Assembly: GCA_036260255.1 (NCBI GenBank)
Contig: DATAAF010000096.1
Coordinates: 1-59,082 of the forward strand
Length of the DNA stretch: 59,082 nt
Origin: DASZJY01 sp036260255
GTDB lineage: Bacteria > Actinomycetota > Acidimicrobiia > Acidimicrobiales > AC-14
Reading direction: 5' to 3'
A model generated the notes under the pieces. It saw only the letters and a list, made by a program, of their open reading frames with translations. It did no database searches and had not been told where the DNA came from. The translations under genes were made by a program, and so were the position numbers. Shown here piece after piece: positions 51,491 to 58,127 of the stretch. The stretch's first letter is position 1, and each line of letters begins with the position of its first letter.

Positions 51491-52528
51491 CTATGCCCTG
51501 ACCGCCAGCGGCGTGTGGTTCGACGGGACGACCTCGTCGTCGGGCGGCGGACCCGGTGGGGTGCCGTCGCCGAACGGGCGCCCGCCCAGCGCCTCGCGCC
51601 CGTGCGGGGACAGCCATCCCCCGAGGGCGGGGCCGGCGGGGACGATCCCGGTCGGGTTGATGTCGGTGTGGACCTCGTAGTAATGGCGCTTGATGTGGTC
51701 GAAGTCGACTGTGTCGCCGAAGCCGGGCGTCTGGAAGAGGTCACGGGTGTAGGCCCAGAGCACCGGCATCTCCGAGAGCTTCTCCCGGTTGCACTTGAAG
51801 TGGCCGTGGTAGACGGGGTCGAAGCGGACCAGCGTCGTGAACAGGCGCACGTCGGCCTCGGTGACGGTGTCGCCCACCAGGTAGCGCTGCCGCTCCAGCC
51901 GCGCCGACAGCCAGTCGAGGCGGTCGAACAGGCGCCGGTAGGCCTTCTCGTAGGCGTCCTGGGTGCCGGCGAAGCCGCAGCGGTACACGCCGTTGTTCAC
52001 GTCGCCGAAGACGACGTCCATGACCTCGTCGATCTCGTCCCTTCGGTCCTCGGGATAGAGGTCCGGAGCGCCCGGCCGGTGATGGGCCCGCCACTCGGTC
52101 GACAGGTCGAGGGTGATCTGGTGGACGTCGTTGGTGACCACGCGGCCGGTGGGCACGTCGACGATGGCGGGGACGGTGATCCCCCGGTCGTAGCCGGGGA
52201 AGCGGGCGAAGTACGCCTCCTGCAGGCGCTCGATCCCCAGGACGGGGTCGCGCCCGCCCGCGTCGAGATCGAAGGTCCAGCTCCGGTCGTCGTGGGTGGG
52301 GCCGGCGACGCCCATCGACAGCGCCCGCTCCAGCCCCAACAGGCGGCGGACGATGACGGCGCGGTTCGCCCAGGGACACGCCCGGCTGACCACCAGGCGG
52401 TAGCGACCCGGCTCGACCGGGAAGCCGTCGCGGCCGTCGGCGGTGATGCGGGTCGTGATGTAGCGCGTGTCGCGCTTGAACTCCCCCGCCGGGTTGACGT
52501 ACCTGCTCTCGCCGTTTCGATCGCTCAC
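51491..52528 (-). CDS. Glutathionyl-hydroquinone reductase-like protein
   Basis: 345 residues, GST-type fold of the YqjG/Ecm4 family (COG0435). SRACPWANR gives the catalytic Cys51; TVPAIVDVPTGRVVTND, YRCGFAGTQDAYEKAY and LVGDTVTEADVRLFTTLVRFDPVYHGHFKCN are the family blocks. These enzymes reduce S-glutathionyl-hydroquinones; in mycothiol-using actinomycetes the thiol partner is probably different (inference). It is downstream of the sigma/anti-sigma pair with a 31-bp gap. Confidence 0.9.
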   Translation of the reverse strand: MSDRNGESRYVNPAGEFKRDTRYITTRITADGRDGFPVEPGRYRLVVSRACPWANRAVIVRRLLGLERALSMGVAGPTHDDRSWTFDLDAGGRDPVLGIERLQEAYFARFPGYDRGITVPAIVDVPTGRVVTNDVHQITLDLSTEWRAHHRPGAPDLYPEDRRDEIDEVMDVVFGDVNNGVYRCGFAGTQDAYEKAYRRLFDRLDWLSARLERQRYLVGDTVTEADVRLFTTLVRFDPVYHGHFKCNREKLSEMPVLWAYTRDLFQTPGFGDTVDFDHIKRHYYEVHTDINPTGIVPAGPALGGWLSPHGREALGGRPFGDGTPPGPPPDDEVVPSNHTPLAVRA

Positions 52529-52559
52529 CGGGGAGTTCCTTCCCCGGTCGAGCGAGATC

Positions 52560-53219
52560 TCAACGACCGGGGACGGGCTCCGGGTACGCCTCGTAGAGCA
52601 GCTCGCCGTCCGTGTTGAACACCCGCACCGACTTGAGGTCCTCGGCGTGCATGGGGACGGTGGTGGCCAACAGGCCGTGACCGTCGGCCAAGGCGAACCG
52701 CCCCACCGGGACGGCGGTGCCCTTGGCCGGCTGGGCCTCGACGACGTACTCGCGGTTGGACCCCGCCGGCCCGTCGAGGCTCACGACGAGCGACGCCGGG
52801 TCACCACCGTGGACGACGACCCGGCACGTCGAACGGCCGCTGGCCGAGATGGCGAGGGCCGTCCGCACCGGCTCCGGGCGGTCGTCGTCGGCGACCGTCT
52901 GGGCGACGAGCCCTCCGCCCACCGCCAGCATCACCACCGCGGCGGCTGCCGCCACCAGCGTCCGGAAACGGAGACGGCGGGGTCGCCGCTCCTCCTCGAG
53001 GCGGGCGAGCACCCGCGACTCGAAGCCGGGCGGCGGCTCCAGCTCGGGAGCGAGGAGGAGAAGGTCCTCGGCGACACGGGTGAGGTCGCCGACCAGCTGC
53101 CCGCACATGGGGCAGGAGCCCAGGTGCGTCAGCGCGTCAGCCCGCTCGCTCCCCGACAGGTCGCCCAGCGCCAGCTCGACCGACACCTCTCGCAGCTCGG
53201 CACAGTCGACCGAGCTCAT
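52560..53219 (-). CDS. Membrane-anchored zinc-binding anti-sigma factor
   Basis: About 219 residues from ATG 53219. It has the zinc anti-sigma motif H32-x3-C36-x2-C39, one transmembrane segment near 82-105 (TLVAAAAAVVMLAVGGGLVA), and an outside domain with SLDGPAGSNREYVVEAQPAKG, the RskA-type end. It should hold the sigma factor next door at the membrane. The start overlaps the sigma stop (ATGA), as is normal for such pairs. Confidence 0.9.
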   Translation of the reverse strand: MSSVDCAELREVSVELALGDLSGSERADALTHLGSCPMCGQLVGDLTRVAEDLLLLAPELEPPPGFESRVLARLEEERRPRRLRFRTLVAAAAAVVMLAVGGGLVAQTVADDDRPEPVRTALAISASGRSTCRVVVHGGDPASLVVSLDGPAGSNREYVVEAQPAKGTAVPVGRFALADGHGLLATTVPMHAEDLKSVRVFNTDGELLYEAYPEPVPGR

Positions 53220-53785
53220 CTCGGATCCCCGCCCCTGGTGACCCCCATGCCTTCTCGCACCTTCAACAACCCCTTCCGAATGCGTGTTTTCGCCGTTCCC
53301 AGCGGAATCCCTTCGCTCTCGGCGATCTCCTTGGCCGTGCGCCCGCACACGGCCGCCAAGAGCAGCGCCCGGCTCTGCTCCGGGGGCAGGGAGGCGATGA
53401 CGTCATGCAGCCCCTGCACCTCCTGGCTCACCTCGGCCCGCGCCGCCGGCCCGCTGGATTCGCTGGCGAGAAGGTCGAAGTGGGCGATGATGGCGGGGTC
53501 GACCGGCTCGGGCCGTCGCAGGCGCACCGCGTCGAGGGCGGCGTTCCTCGTGATGGCGAGGAGCCACGTCGGCACCGAGCCCTTCCTCGGGTCGTACGCC
53601 GAGGCGTGCCGGAAGGCGCGTAGGAACGCCTCCTGGGCGACGTCCTCGGCCAGTGCCCGGTCGTTCACCACCGAGTGGGCCACGCCGAACACCCGCGACT
53701 GGTAGCGGCGGACGAAGCTGGCGGTCGCCTCCGGGTCACCGACACCGAAGCCGGCCAGCAGGGCGTCGTCGGACGCGGTCCACAT
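53216..53785 (-). CDS. ECF-type RNA polymerase sigma factor
   Basis: 189 residues. Region 2 has VNDRALAEDVAQEAFLRAF and KGSVPTWLLAITRNAALD; region 4 has LPPEQSRALLLAAVCGRTA and KEIAESEGIPLGTAKTRI. ATG 53785 has TATGTT 6 nt upstream. Together with the anti-sigma factor it forms a stress or envelope regulator; the reductase gene downstream may be a target (inference). Confidence 0.92.
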   Translation of the reverse strand: MWTASDDALLAGFGVGDPEATASFVRRYQSRVFGVAHSVVNDRALAEDVAQEAFLRAFRHASAYDPRKGSVPTWLLAITRNAALDAVRLRRPEPVDPAIIAHFDLLASESSGPAARAEVSQEVQGLHDVIASLPPEQSRALLLAAVCGRTAKEIAESEGIPLGTAKTRIRKGLLKVREGMGVTRGGDPR

Positions 53786-53791
53786 CGAATG

Positions 53792-53797
53792 AACATA
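53792..53797 (-). promoter_or_regulatory. -10 hexamer of a probable leaderless promoter (sigma gene)
   Basis: TATGTT on the minus strand lies 6 nt before ATG 53785. Confidence 0.45.
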
Positions 53798-53834
53798 CGG
53801 CCGGCGCGCCCGCCGAGATTGCGGGCCGCGCAGC

Positions 53835-53840
53835 TAACGT
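53835..53840 (+). promoter_or_regulatory. -10 hexamer of a probable leaderless promoter (EEP gene)
   Basis: TAACGT lies 7 nt before GTG 53848, back to back with the sigma-factor promoter in a 62-bp divergent gap. Confidence 0.4.
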
Positions 53841-53847
53841 CGGCCCG

Positions 53848-54609
53848 GTGGACGGCGCCGGGCGGCTGCGGGTCGGCACGCTGAACTGCCGCAACACCGC
53901 CGACGGCTGGCGGCGGCGCCGCGCCGTCCTTCTCTCCCAGCTGATCGAGCTCGACCCCGACGTCATGGGCCTCCAGGAGCTGCGACGGTGGCCGAGCCAG
54001 GCCGGCTGGATCACCCGGGCGGTCAACCAGGCGTACGGCGACCCGGCCGCCTACCAGGCGCACCGCACCTACAAGACCGGCGTGTACCGGTTCTGGGAGG
54101 GCCTCGCCGTCCTCACCCGCCTGCCGATCGTCGATCGGGGGTGGCTCGACCTAGAGGCCGACCGCCGGGTGGCCACCTTCGTGACCCTGCGCGTCCCCGG
54201 CGGCGGCGTGCTCGCCTTCTACAACGTCCATCTCTCGGTCGAGGGCGCCGAGGCGCGCACCGCCCAGGCCCGGCTGCTCGTGCGATGGCTCGCCGAGCGG
54301 GCCGGCGAACCGCAGGTCCTCGTGGGCGACTTCAACGCCCGGCCCGCCGAGCCGGCCGTCGCCGTCCTGACCGAGCGGCTCCGGTCGGCTCACGCCGTCG
54401 TCCACCACCGCGAGCCCGAGAGGACTGTCCCGACGCCGTTGCGGGGACGGGCCCAAGGGCCCGACGCGGTCCTCGACTACATCTTCGTGAACGACCGCGT
54501 CGACGTCCACGACGCCCGCGTCACGTTCCAGCGGGCGGCGCCCGACGACCCTCGGCTGGTGGCTTCCGACCACTATGGCCTGATGGCCACTGTCTCGGTG
54601 CGGGCCTGA
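53848..54609 (+). CDS. Endonuclease/exonuclease/phosphatase-family protein
   Basis: About 253 residues from GTG 53848. EEP landmarks are VGTLNCRNTADGW, DVMGLQELRRWP, FYNVHLSVEG, VLVGDFNARPAEPA, LDYIFVNDR and VASDHYGLMATV (catalytic Asp-His). No signal peptide. The family includes DNases and phosphodiesterases; the substrate cannot be told. Confidence 0.88.
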   Translation: MDGAGRLRVGTLNCRNTADGWRRRRAVLLSQLIELDPDVMGLQELRRWPSQAGWITRAVNQAYGDPAAYQAHRTYKTGVYRFWEGLAVLTRLPIVDRGWLDLEADRRVATFVTLRVPGGGVLAFYNVHLSVEGAEARTAQARLLVRWLAERAGEPQVLVGDFNARPAEPAVAVLTERLRSAHAVVHHREPERTVPTPLRGRAQGPDAVLDYIFVNDRVDVHDARVTFQRAAPDDPRLVASDHYGLMATVSVRA

Positions 54610-54612
54610 GCG

Positions 54613-55053
54613 TCAGCGGACCGGGAACCCGACCTCTTCGGTGGAGTCGGGGTCGCCGTTGTAGTTGATCGTGATCTCCTCGCCCTCGTCTATGTCGCGA
54701 AGAGCCACGAACTCGATGAGGCGCTGGCGCATGCGCAGCTGGGCGAAGGCGTTCGGCTGGTAGGAGTGGTTGAACAACGAGCCGTGGCCGAGGGCGATCG
54801 CCGTGGCGTCGTTGTCGTCGCCCCAGTTGAAGCAGAAGGCGCCGACCACGCTCTCGCCAACGAGCTCCCACTCGTCGGCGGGGATGACGATGACGGGGAT
54901 GCGCTCGATGAGCTCGCCCTCGGTGAACCGCCGCCCGGCGACGATCCCCCTGCCCTTCCCGCGGATGGCCCGCACGTGCAACGGTCCCGTCGGCCCGGTC
55001 ACCCGACTGGAGTCCCGTCGCGCAATCAGCCGTTCCACCACAGTTGGCGACAC
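54613..55053 (-). CDS. SET-domain protein
   Basis: 146 residues, GTG start at 55053 (GTGs slightly downstream are possible). KGRGIVAGRRFTEGELIERIPV, FNWGDDNDATAIALGHGSLFNHSYQPNA and DIDEGEEITINYNGDP are the SET-domain motifs, including the NHS...N pseudoknot. Bacterial stand-alone SET proteins are protein-lysine methyltransferases of mostly unknown targets. It is convergent with the EEP gene (3 bp apart). Confidence 0.85.
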   Translation of the reverse strand: MSPTVVERLIARRDSSRVTGPTGPLHVRAIRGKGRGIVAGRRFTEGELIERIPVIVIPADEWELVGESVVGAFCFNWGDDNDATAIALGHGSLFNHSYQPNAFAQLRMRQRLIEFVALRDIDEGEEITINYNGDPDSTEEVGFPVR

Positions 55054-55162
55054 GATAGGTCACCGAGGCGTCGCTTCCGCCGATGCCGTTCAGGTAGGCG
55101 CCCGCTGGCACCGCCCCAAGCCCGGTCGCACCGTGGGACACCTACGGTCGCAGGGTGGGCGC

Positions 55163-55168
55163 TACCTT
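55163..55168 (+). promoter_or_regulatory. -10 hexamer of a probable leaderless promoter (LLM gene)
   Basis: TACCTT lies 6 nt before ATG 55175. Confidence 0.4.
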
Positions 55169-55174
55169 TCGTCG

Positions 55175-56113
55175 ATGCAGCTCGGTCTGGCGCCGCCCGT
55201 CTCGGGCTCGTGGGCCACTCCGGCGAACTGCGCGGCCGTCGCCCGCAGGGCCGAGGAGCTCGGCTACGCCTCGATGTGGACGTTCCAGCGCCTCTTGTCC
55301 CCGCTCGAGGGCGACGCCCCTCTGCTGCCCCCGGTGTACCACCAGGTCCACGACCCCCTGGCGGTCCTCGCCTACCTCGCCGGGCACACGACGACCGTCC
55401 GGCTGGGCCTCGCCGTCGTGAACCTCCCGTTCTACTCGCCGATCGTGTTGGCCAAGCAGCTGACGACCATCGACCACCTCTCCGACGGACGGCTCGACGT
55501 GGGGCTGGGGCTCGGCTGGTCGCCCCACGAGTTCGAGGCCGCCGGCGGGGCTCTCCGGCGACGAGGCGCTCGGGCCGACGACTTCATCGGCTGCCTGATC
55601 GCGATCTGGACACAGGACGTGGTGGAGTACTCGGGCGAGTTCTACCGGGTGCCCAGGTCGCGAGTCGGCCCCAAGCCGGTCCAGCAACCGCACCCGCCAC
55701 TCCTCCTCGGCGGGCTGGCCGAGCCGTCCCTGCGCCGGGCCGGACGGCTCGCCGACGGGTGGATCGTCAGCAGCCGGGCCGATCTCCGGCGGATCGACGA
55801 ATCCATCGCCGTCGTGCGGTCGGCCGCCGAGGACGCGGGGCGCGACCCCGACGACCTGCGGGTGATCTGCCGGGGCGTGGTCAAGGTCCGCCCGGGGGAG
55901 CGGGCGCCACTCGTGGGCTCGCTCGACGAGATCAGCGCCGACCTGGCGGAGCTGGCGGGCAAGGGTGTCACCGAGACATTCGTCGACCTCAACTTCGACC
56001 CCGAGATCGGGTCCCCCGACGCCGACCCTCTTGAATCCATGCGTCGGGCCGACGAAGTGCTCGAGGCCCTCGCCCCGCGACCGAGTGCATTGGGTCAGGA
56101 AAGGACGTCATAG
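55175..56113 (+). CDS. LLM-class (F420-dependent type) oxidoreductase
   Basis: About 312 residues from ATG 55175. It is a luciferase-like TIM barrel: VARRAEELGYASMWTFQRL, VRLGLAVVNLPFYSPIVLA, LTTIDHLSDGRLDVGLGLGW and PPLLLGGLAEPSLRRAGRLADGW. The pattern fits the F420-dependent subgroup rather than FMN monooxygenases. The stop overlaps the GTG of the small ORF downstream by one base. Confidence 0.88.
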   Translation: MQLGLAPPVSGSWATPANCAAVARRAEELGYASMWTFQRLLSPLEGDAPLLPPVYHQVHDPLAVLAYLAGHTTTVRLGLAVVNLPFYSPIVLAKQLTTIDHLSDGRLDVGLGLGWSPHEFEAAGGALRRRGARADDFIGCLIAIWTQDVVEYSGEFYRVPRSRVGPKPVQQPHPPLLLGGLAEPSLRRAGRLADGWIVSSRADLRRIDESIAVVRSAAEDAGRDPDDLRVICRGVVKVRPGERAPLVGSLDEISADLAELAGKGVTETFVDLNFDPEIGSPDADPLESMRRADEVLEALAPRPSALGQERTS

Positions 56114-56149
56114 TGGCCACCTTCTCGGGGCCAGAGCCCGACACGGAGC

Positions 56150-56155
56150 AGGAGG
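56150..56155 (+). promoter_or_regulatory. Strong Shine-Dalgarno of the small ORF
   Basis: AGGAGG, 5 nt before ATG 56161. It argues for that start over the in-frame GTG at 56113. Confidence 0.7.
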
Positions 56156-56160
56156 CTGAC

Positions 56161-56283
56161 ATGGCAGAGGTGGCGTTCGCGGTGCCGGTCCTTCCCGTTG
56201 GCGAGGCGATCCTCGATGCCCCCGGGCTCGACCTCACCCAGCCACCACCGCCCCCGGACGTCGTCGTCGACTACCGGGCGTGA
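56161..56283 (+). CDS. Small hypothetical protein
   Basis: 40 residues from ATG 56161 (56 if GTG 56113 is used). It begins MAEVAFAVPVLPVGEAILD and ends with a Pro-rich PPPPPDVVVDYRA. It is too short for family assignment. It lies between an LLM oxidoreductase and an FkbM methyltransferase, whose GTG overlaps its stop. It could be a peptide substrate of these enzymes or a coupling ORF; neither is shown. Confidence 0.55.
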   Translation: MAEVAFAVPVLPVGEAILDAPGLDLTQPPPPPDVVVDYRA

Positions 56284-57287
56284 GGACGGTCGGACGGATG
56301 CCGAAGGTCGTCCGCCTCTACGGTCGCCGGCTCACGGTTGCGGGGAGCCACGGCGACGACTACTACCGCCAGATCCCCGACGGCGCCGATCTCACCGACG
56401 TCGTGCTGCGGGCCCTGGAATCGGTGGTCCTTCCAGACTCGGTCTGCCTCGACGTGGGTGCCAACATCGGCCTGTACAGCCTGGGGCTGTCGCAGCTGGT
56501 TCGGGACGGTCGGGTGTACGCCTTCGAGCCCTCGCCGGGCGCTCTGGAGTGGCTCCGCCGGAACCTCGAGGCCAATGACGTCACCAACGTCGAAGTGGTC
56601 GCGGGCGCGGTGAGCGACCGCGTCGGGACGGTGGACTTTCACGACGTCCCCTTCTTCACCGCTGGAAGCTTCACCGCCGAGGAGAGCTCGTACCTGGCGA
56701 GCGAGGCCGTGGGCTCGACTCTCGTCGAGGTTCCATGCACGACCCTCGACGCCTTCGTCGAGTCGTCCGGCGTCGAGCGAGTCGACGTGGTCAAGGTCGA
56801 TGTCGAGGGAGCCGAGCTCTCCGTCCTGGAGGGGGCGAAGGGCCTGCTCGCCCGGGACCGTCCAACGGTGGTGATGGAGTTCAACAGCTTCGCCTTCTAC
56901 CTGCACCACTCGGTGCTGCCTCAGGTTGCCCTGTCGCGCATCCAGGAGACGTTCCCGCACGTCTTCGTCATCGACAGGGTGGACGGCTCTCTGTCGCGGC
57001 TGTCCACGCCGGCCGAGGCGTACCGGTTCCTCTACCTCAACGGCATCCACGGTCCGGCCGACAACCTGTTGTGCTCGTTCAGCGACCTGCCGGTGGAGCG
57101 CTCCTTCAGGCTGCCCGAGGCGGTCAGCGGGCCTCCGCCACCTGACGCCCAGTCGGCGGCGGCCGAGGTCCAAGCGATGAAGCGCACGGTCTCGTGGAGG
57201 ATCACCGCGCCGCTCCGCGCTGTCCGCACCAGCCTCGACCGCCAGCCCGCGCTCCGCCGTCTCCTCGACCGCCGCCGACCGGGCTAG
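56280..57287 (+). CDS. FkbM-family methyltransferase
   Basis: About 335 residues from GTG 56280 (overlap GTGA); ATG 56298 is possible. VCLDVGANIGLYSLGLSQL, VYAFEPSPGALEWLRRNL, VEVPCTTLDAFVESSG and VDVVKVDVEGAELSVLEGA are clear FkbM motifs. The C-terminal ~50 residues are basic (RRLLDRRRPG end), like the tails of the glycan-locus methyltransferases. Confidence 0.88.
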   Translation: MRTVGRMPKVVRLYGRRLTVAGSHGDDYYRQIPDGADLTDVVLRALESVVLPDSVCLDVGANIGLYSLGLSQLVRDGRVYAFEPSPGALEWLRRNLEANDVTNVEVVAGAVSDRVGTVDFHDVPFFTAGSFTAEESSYLASEAVGSTLVEVPCTTLDAFVESSGVERVDVVKVDVEGAELSVLEGAKGLLARDRPTVVMEFNSFAFYLHHSVLPQVALSRIQETFPHVFVIDRVDGSLSRLSTPAEAYRFLYLNGIHGPADNLLCSFSDLPVERSFRLPEAVSGPPPPDAQSAAAEVQAMKRTVSWRITAPLRAVRTSLDRQPALRRLLDRRRPG

Positions 57288-57298
57288 GGGCCAGACCC

Positions 57299-57991
57299 AT
57301 GCGCGATGCTCCGGAGGTGGTCGGCCGCGGCCGTACCGGGAAGCCGACGACCGTCTACCTGGAGATCGGGCGGCGGCGGGTGTTCGCGGGTGCCCTCGAC
57401 TGGCCGGGGTGGTGCCGCGGCGGCAAGACCGAGGAGGCCGCCCTCGAGGCGCTGGCCGCCTACGCCGACCGCTACGCGCCTGTCGCCGCCGAGGCCGGCG
57501 TCGCCCTCCCCAGCGACGCCGCCGAGAAGCTGGAGGTGGTGGAGCGGCTCCCGGGAGGGGCGACGACCGACTTCGGCGCCCCCGAGGCCATCACCGAAGC
57601 CGACCGCCGCCCCTCGTCCAAGAAGGAGGCCGAGCGCCAGGCCGCCCTGATGGTGGCGTCGTGGGCCGTCTTCGACCGGGTCGTCGCCGGCGCACCGGCC
57701 GAGCTGCGCAAGGGGCCCCGAGGGGGCGGCCGGGACCGCGACGCCATCGTCGACCACGTGCTCGGCGCCGAGGCGAGCTACGCCCGCACGCTGGGCGTCC
57801 GCCACCGTCCGCCCGCACGGGACGACAGAGAAGCGGTCGCCGCCCTCAGGGACGCCATCGCCGCCGCCCTGCGGACCCCCTCGACCGGGGAGCCGCCCAC
57901 ACCGAAGGGCTGGCCACCCCGCTACACGGCCCGCCGGATCGCCTGGCACGTCCTCGACCACGCATGGGAGATCGAGGACAAGTCGGTCTAG
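57299..57991 (+). CDS. HicB-like / DinB-like fusion protein
   Basis: About 230 residues from ATG 57299. The N-terminal ~60 residues (TTVYLEIGRRRVFAGALDWP and GKTEEAALEALAAYADRY) resemble the HicB-type antitoxin fold. The C-terminal part (SWAVFDRVVAGAP, DHVLGAEASYARTLG and RRIAWHVLDHAWEIEDKS) resembles the DinB/mycothiol-transferase helical bundle with its His residues. No HicA-like toxin gene is nearby. Function unknown. Confidence 0.7.
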   Translation: MRDAPEVVGRGRTGKPTTVYLEIGRRRVFAGALDWPGWCRGGKTEEAALEALAAYADRYAPVAAEAGVALPSDAAEKLEVVERLPGGATTDFGAPEAITEADRRPSSKKEAERQAALMVASWAVFDRVVAGAPAELRKGPRGGGRDRDAIVDHVLGAEASYARTLGVRHRPPARDDREAVAALRDAIAAALRTPSTGEPPTPKGWPPRYTARRIAWHVLDHAWEIEDKSV

Positions 57992-58012
57992 CTGCGACCG
58001 CGTGCCCCCTCC

Positions 58013-58127
58013 CCAATTGGGTGACGAAAGCGGTTGAGATCCGCGCGCTCAGCGGGCCAGAACGCGCCAGCCGCCGGTTCTGGCGCGGAAAGTGGTTGAT
58101 TTCCCGCGCCTTTCGTCACCCAATTGG
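58013..58127. repeat. 115-bp palindromic repeat element
   Basis: The ends are a perfect 18-bp inverted repeat, CCAATTGGGTGACGAAAG and its complement. Inside lie CCAGAAC / GTTCTGG (58057-58063 and 58077-58083) and a shared GGTTG box. The right end touches the sufB stop codon. Half of it recurs at 33411-33462. It resembles a REP or MITE-like element; it could also terminate the two convergent genes. Confidence 0.75.

Noticed and set aside
53848..55053. Possible terminator between the convergent EEP and SET genes
   Set aside because: Only 3 bp separate the stops and no hairpin is evident there.
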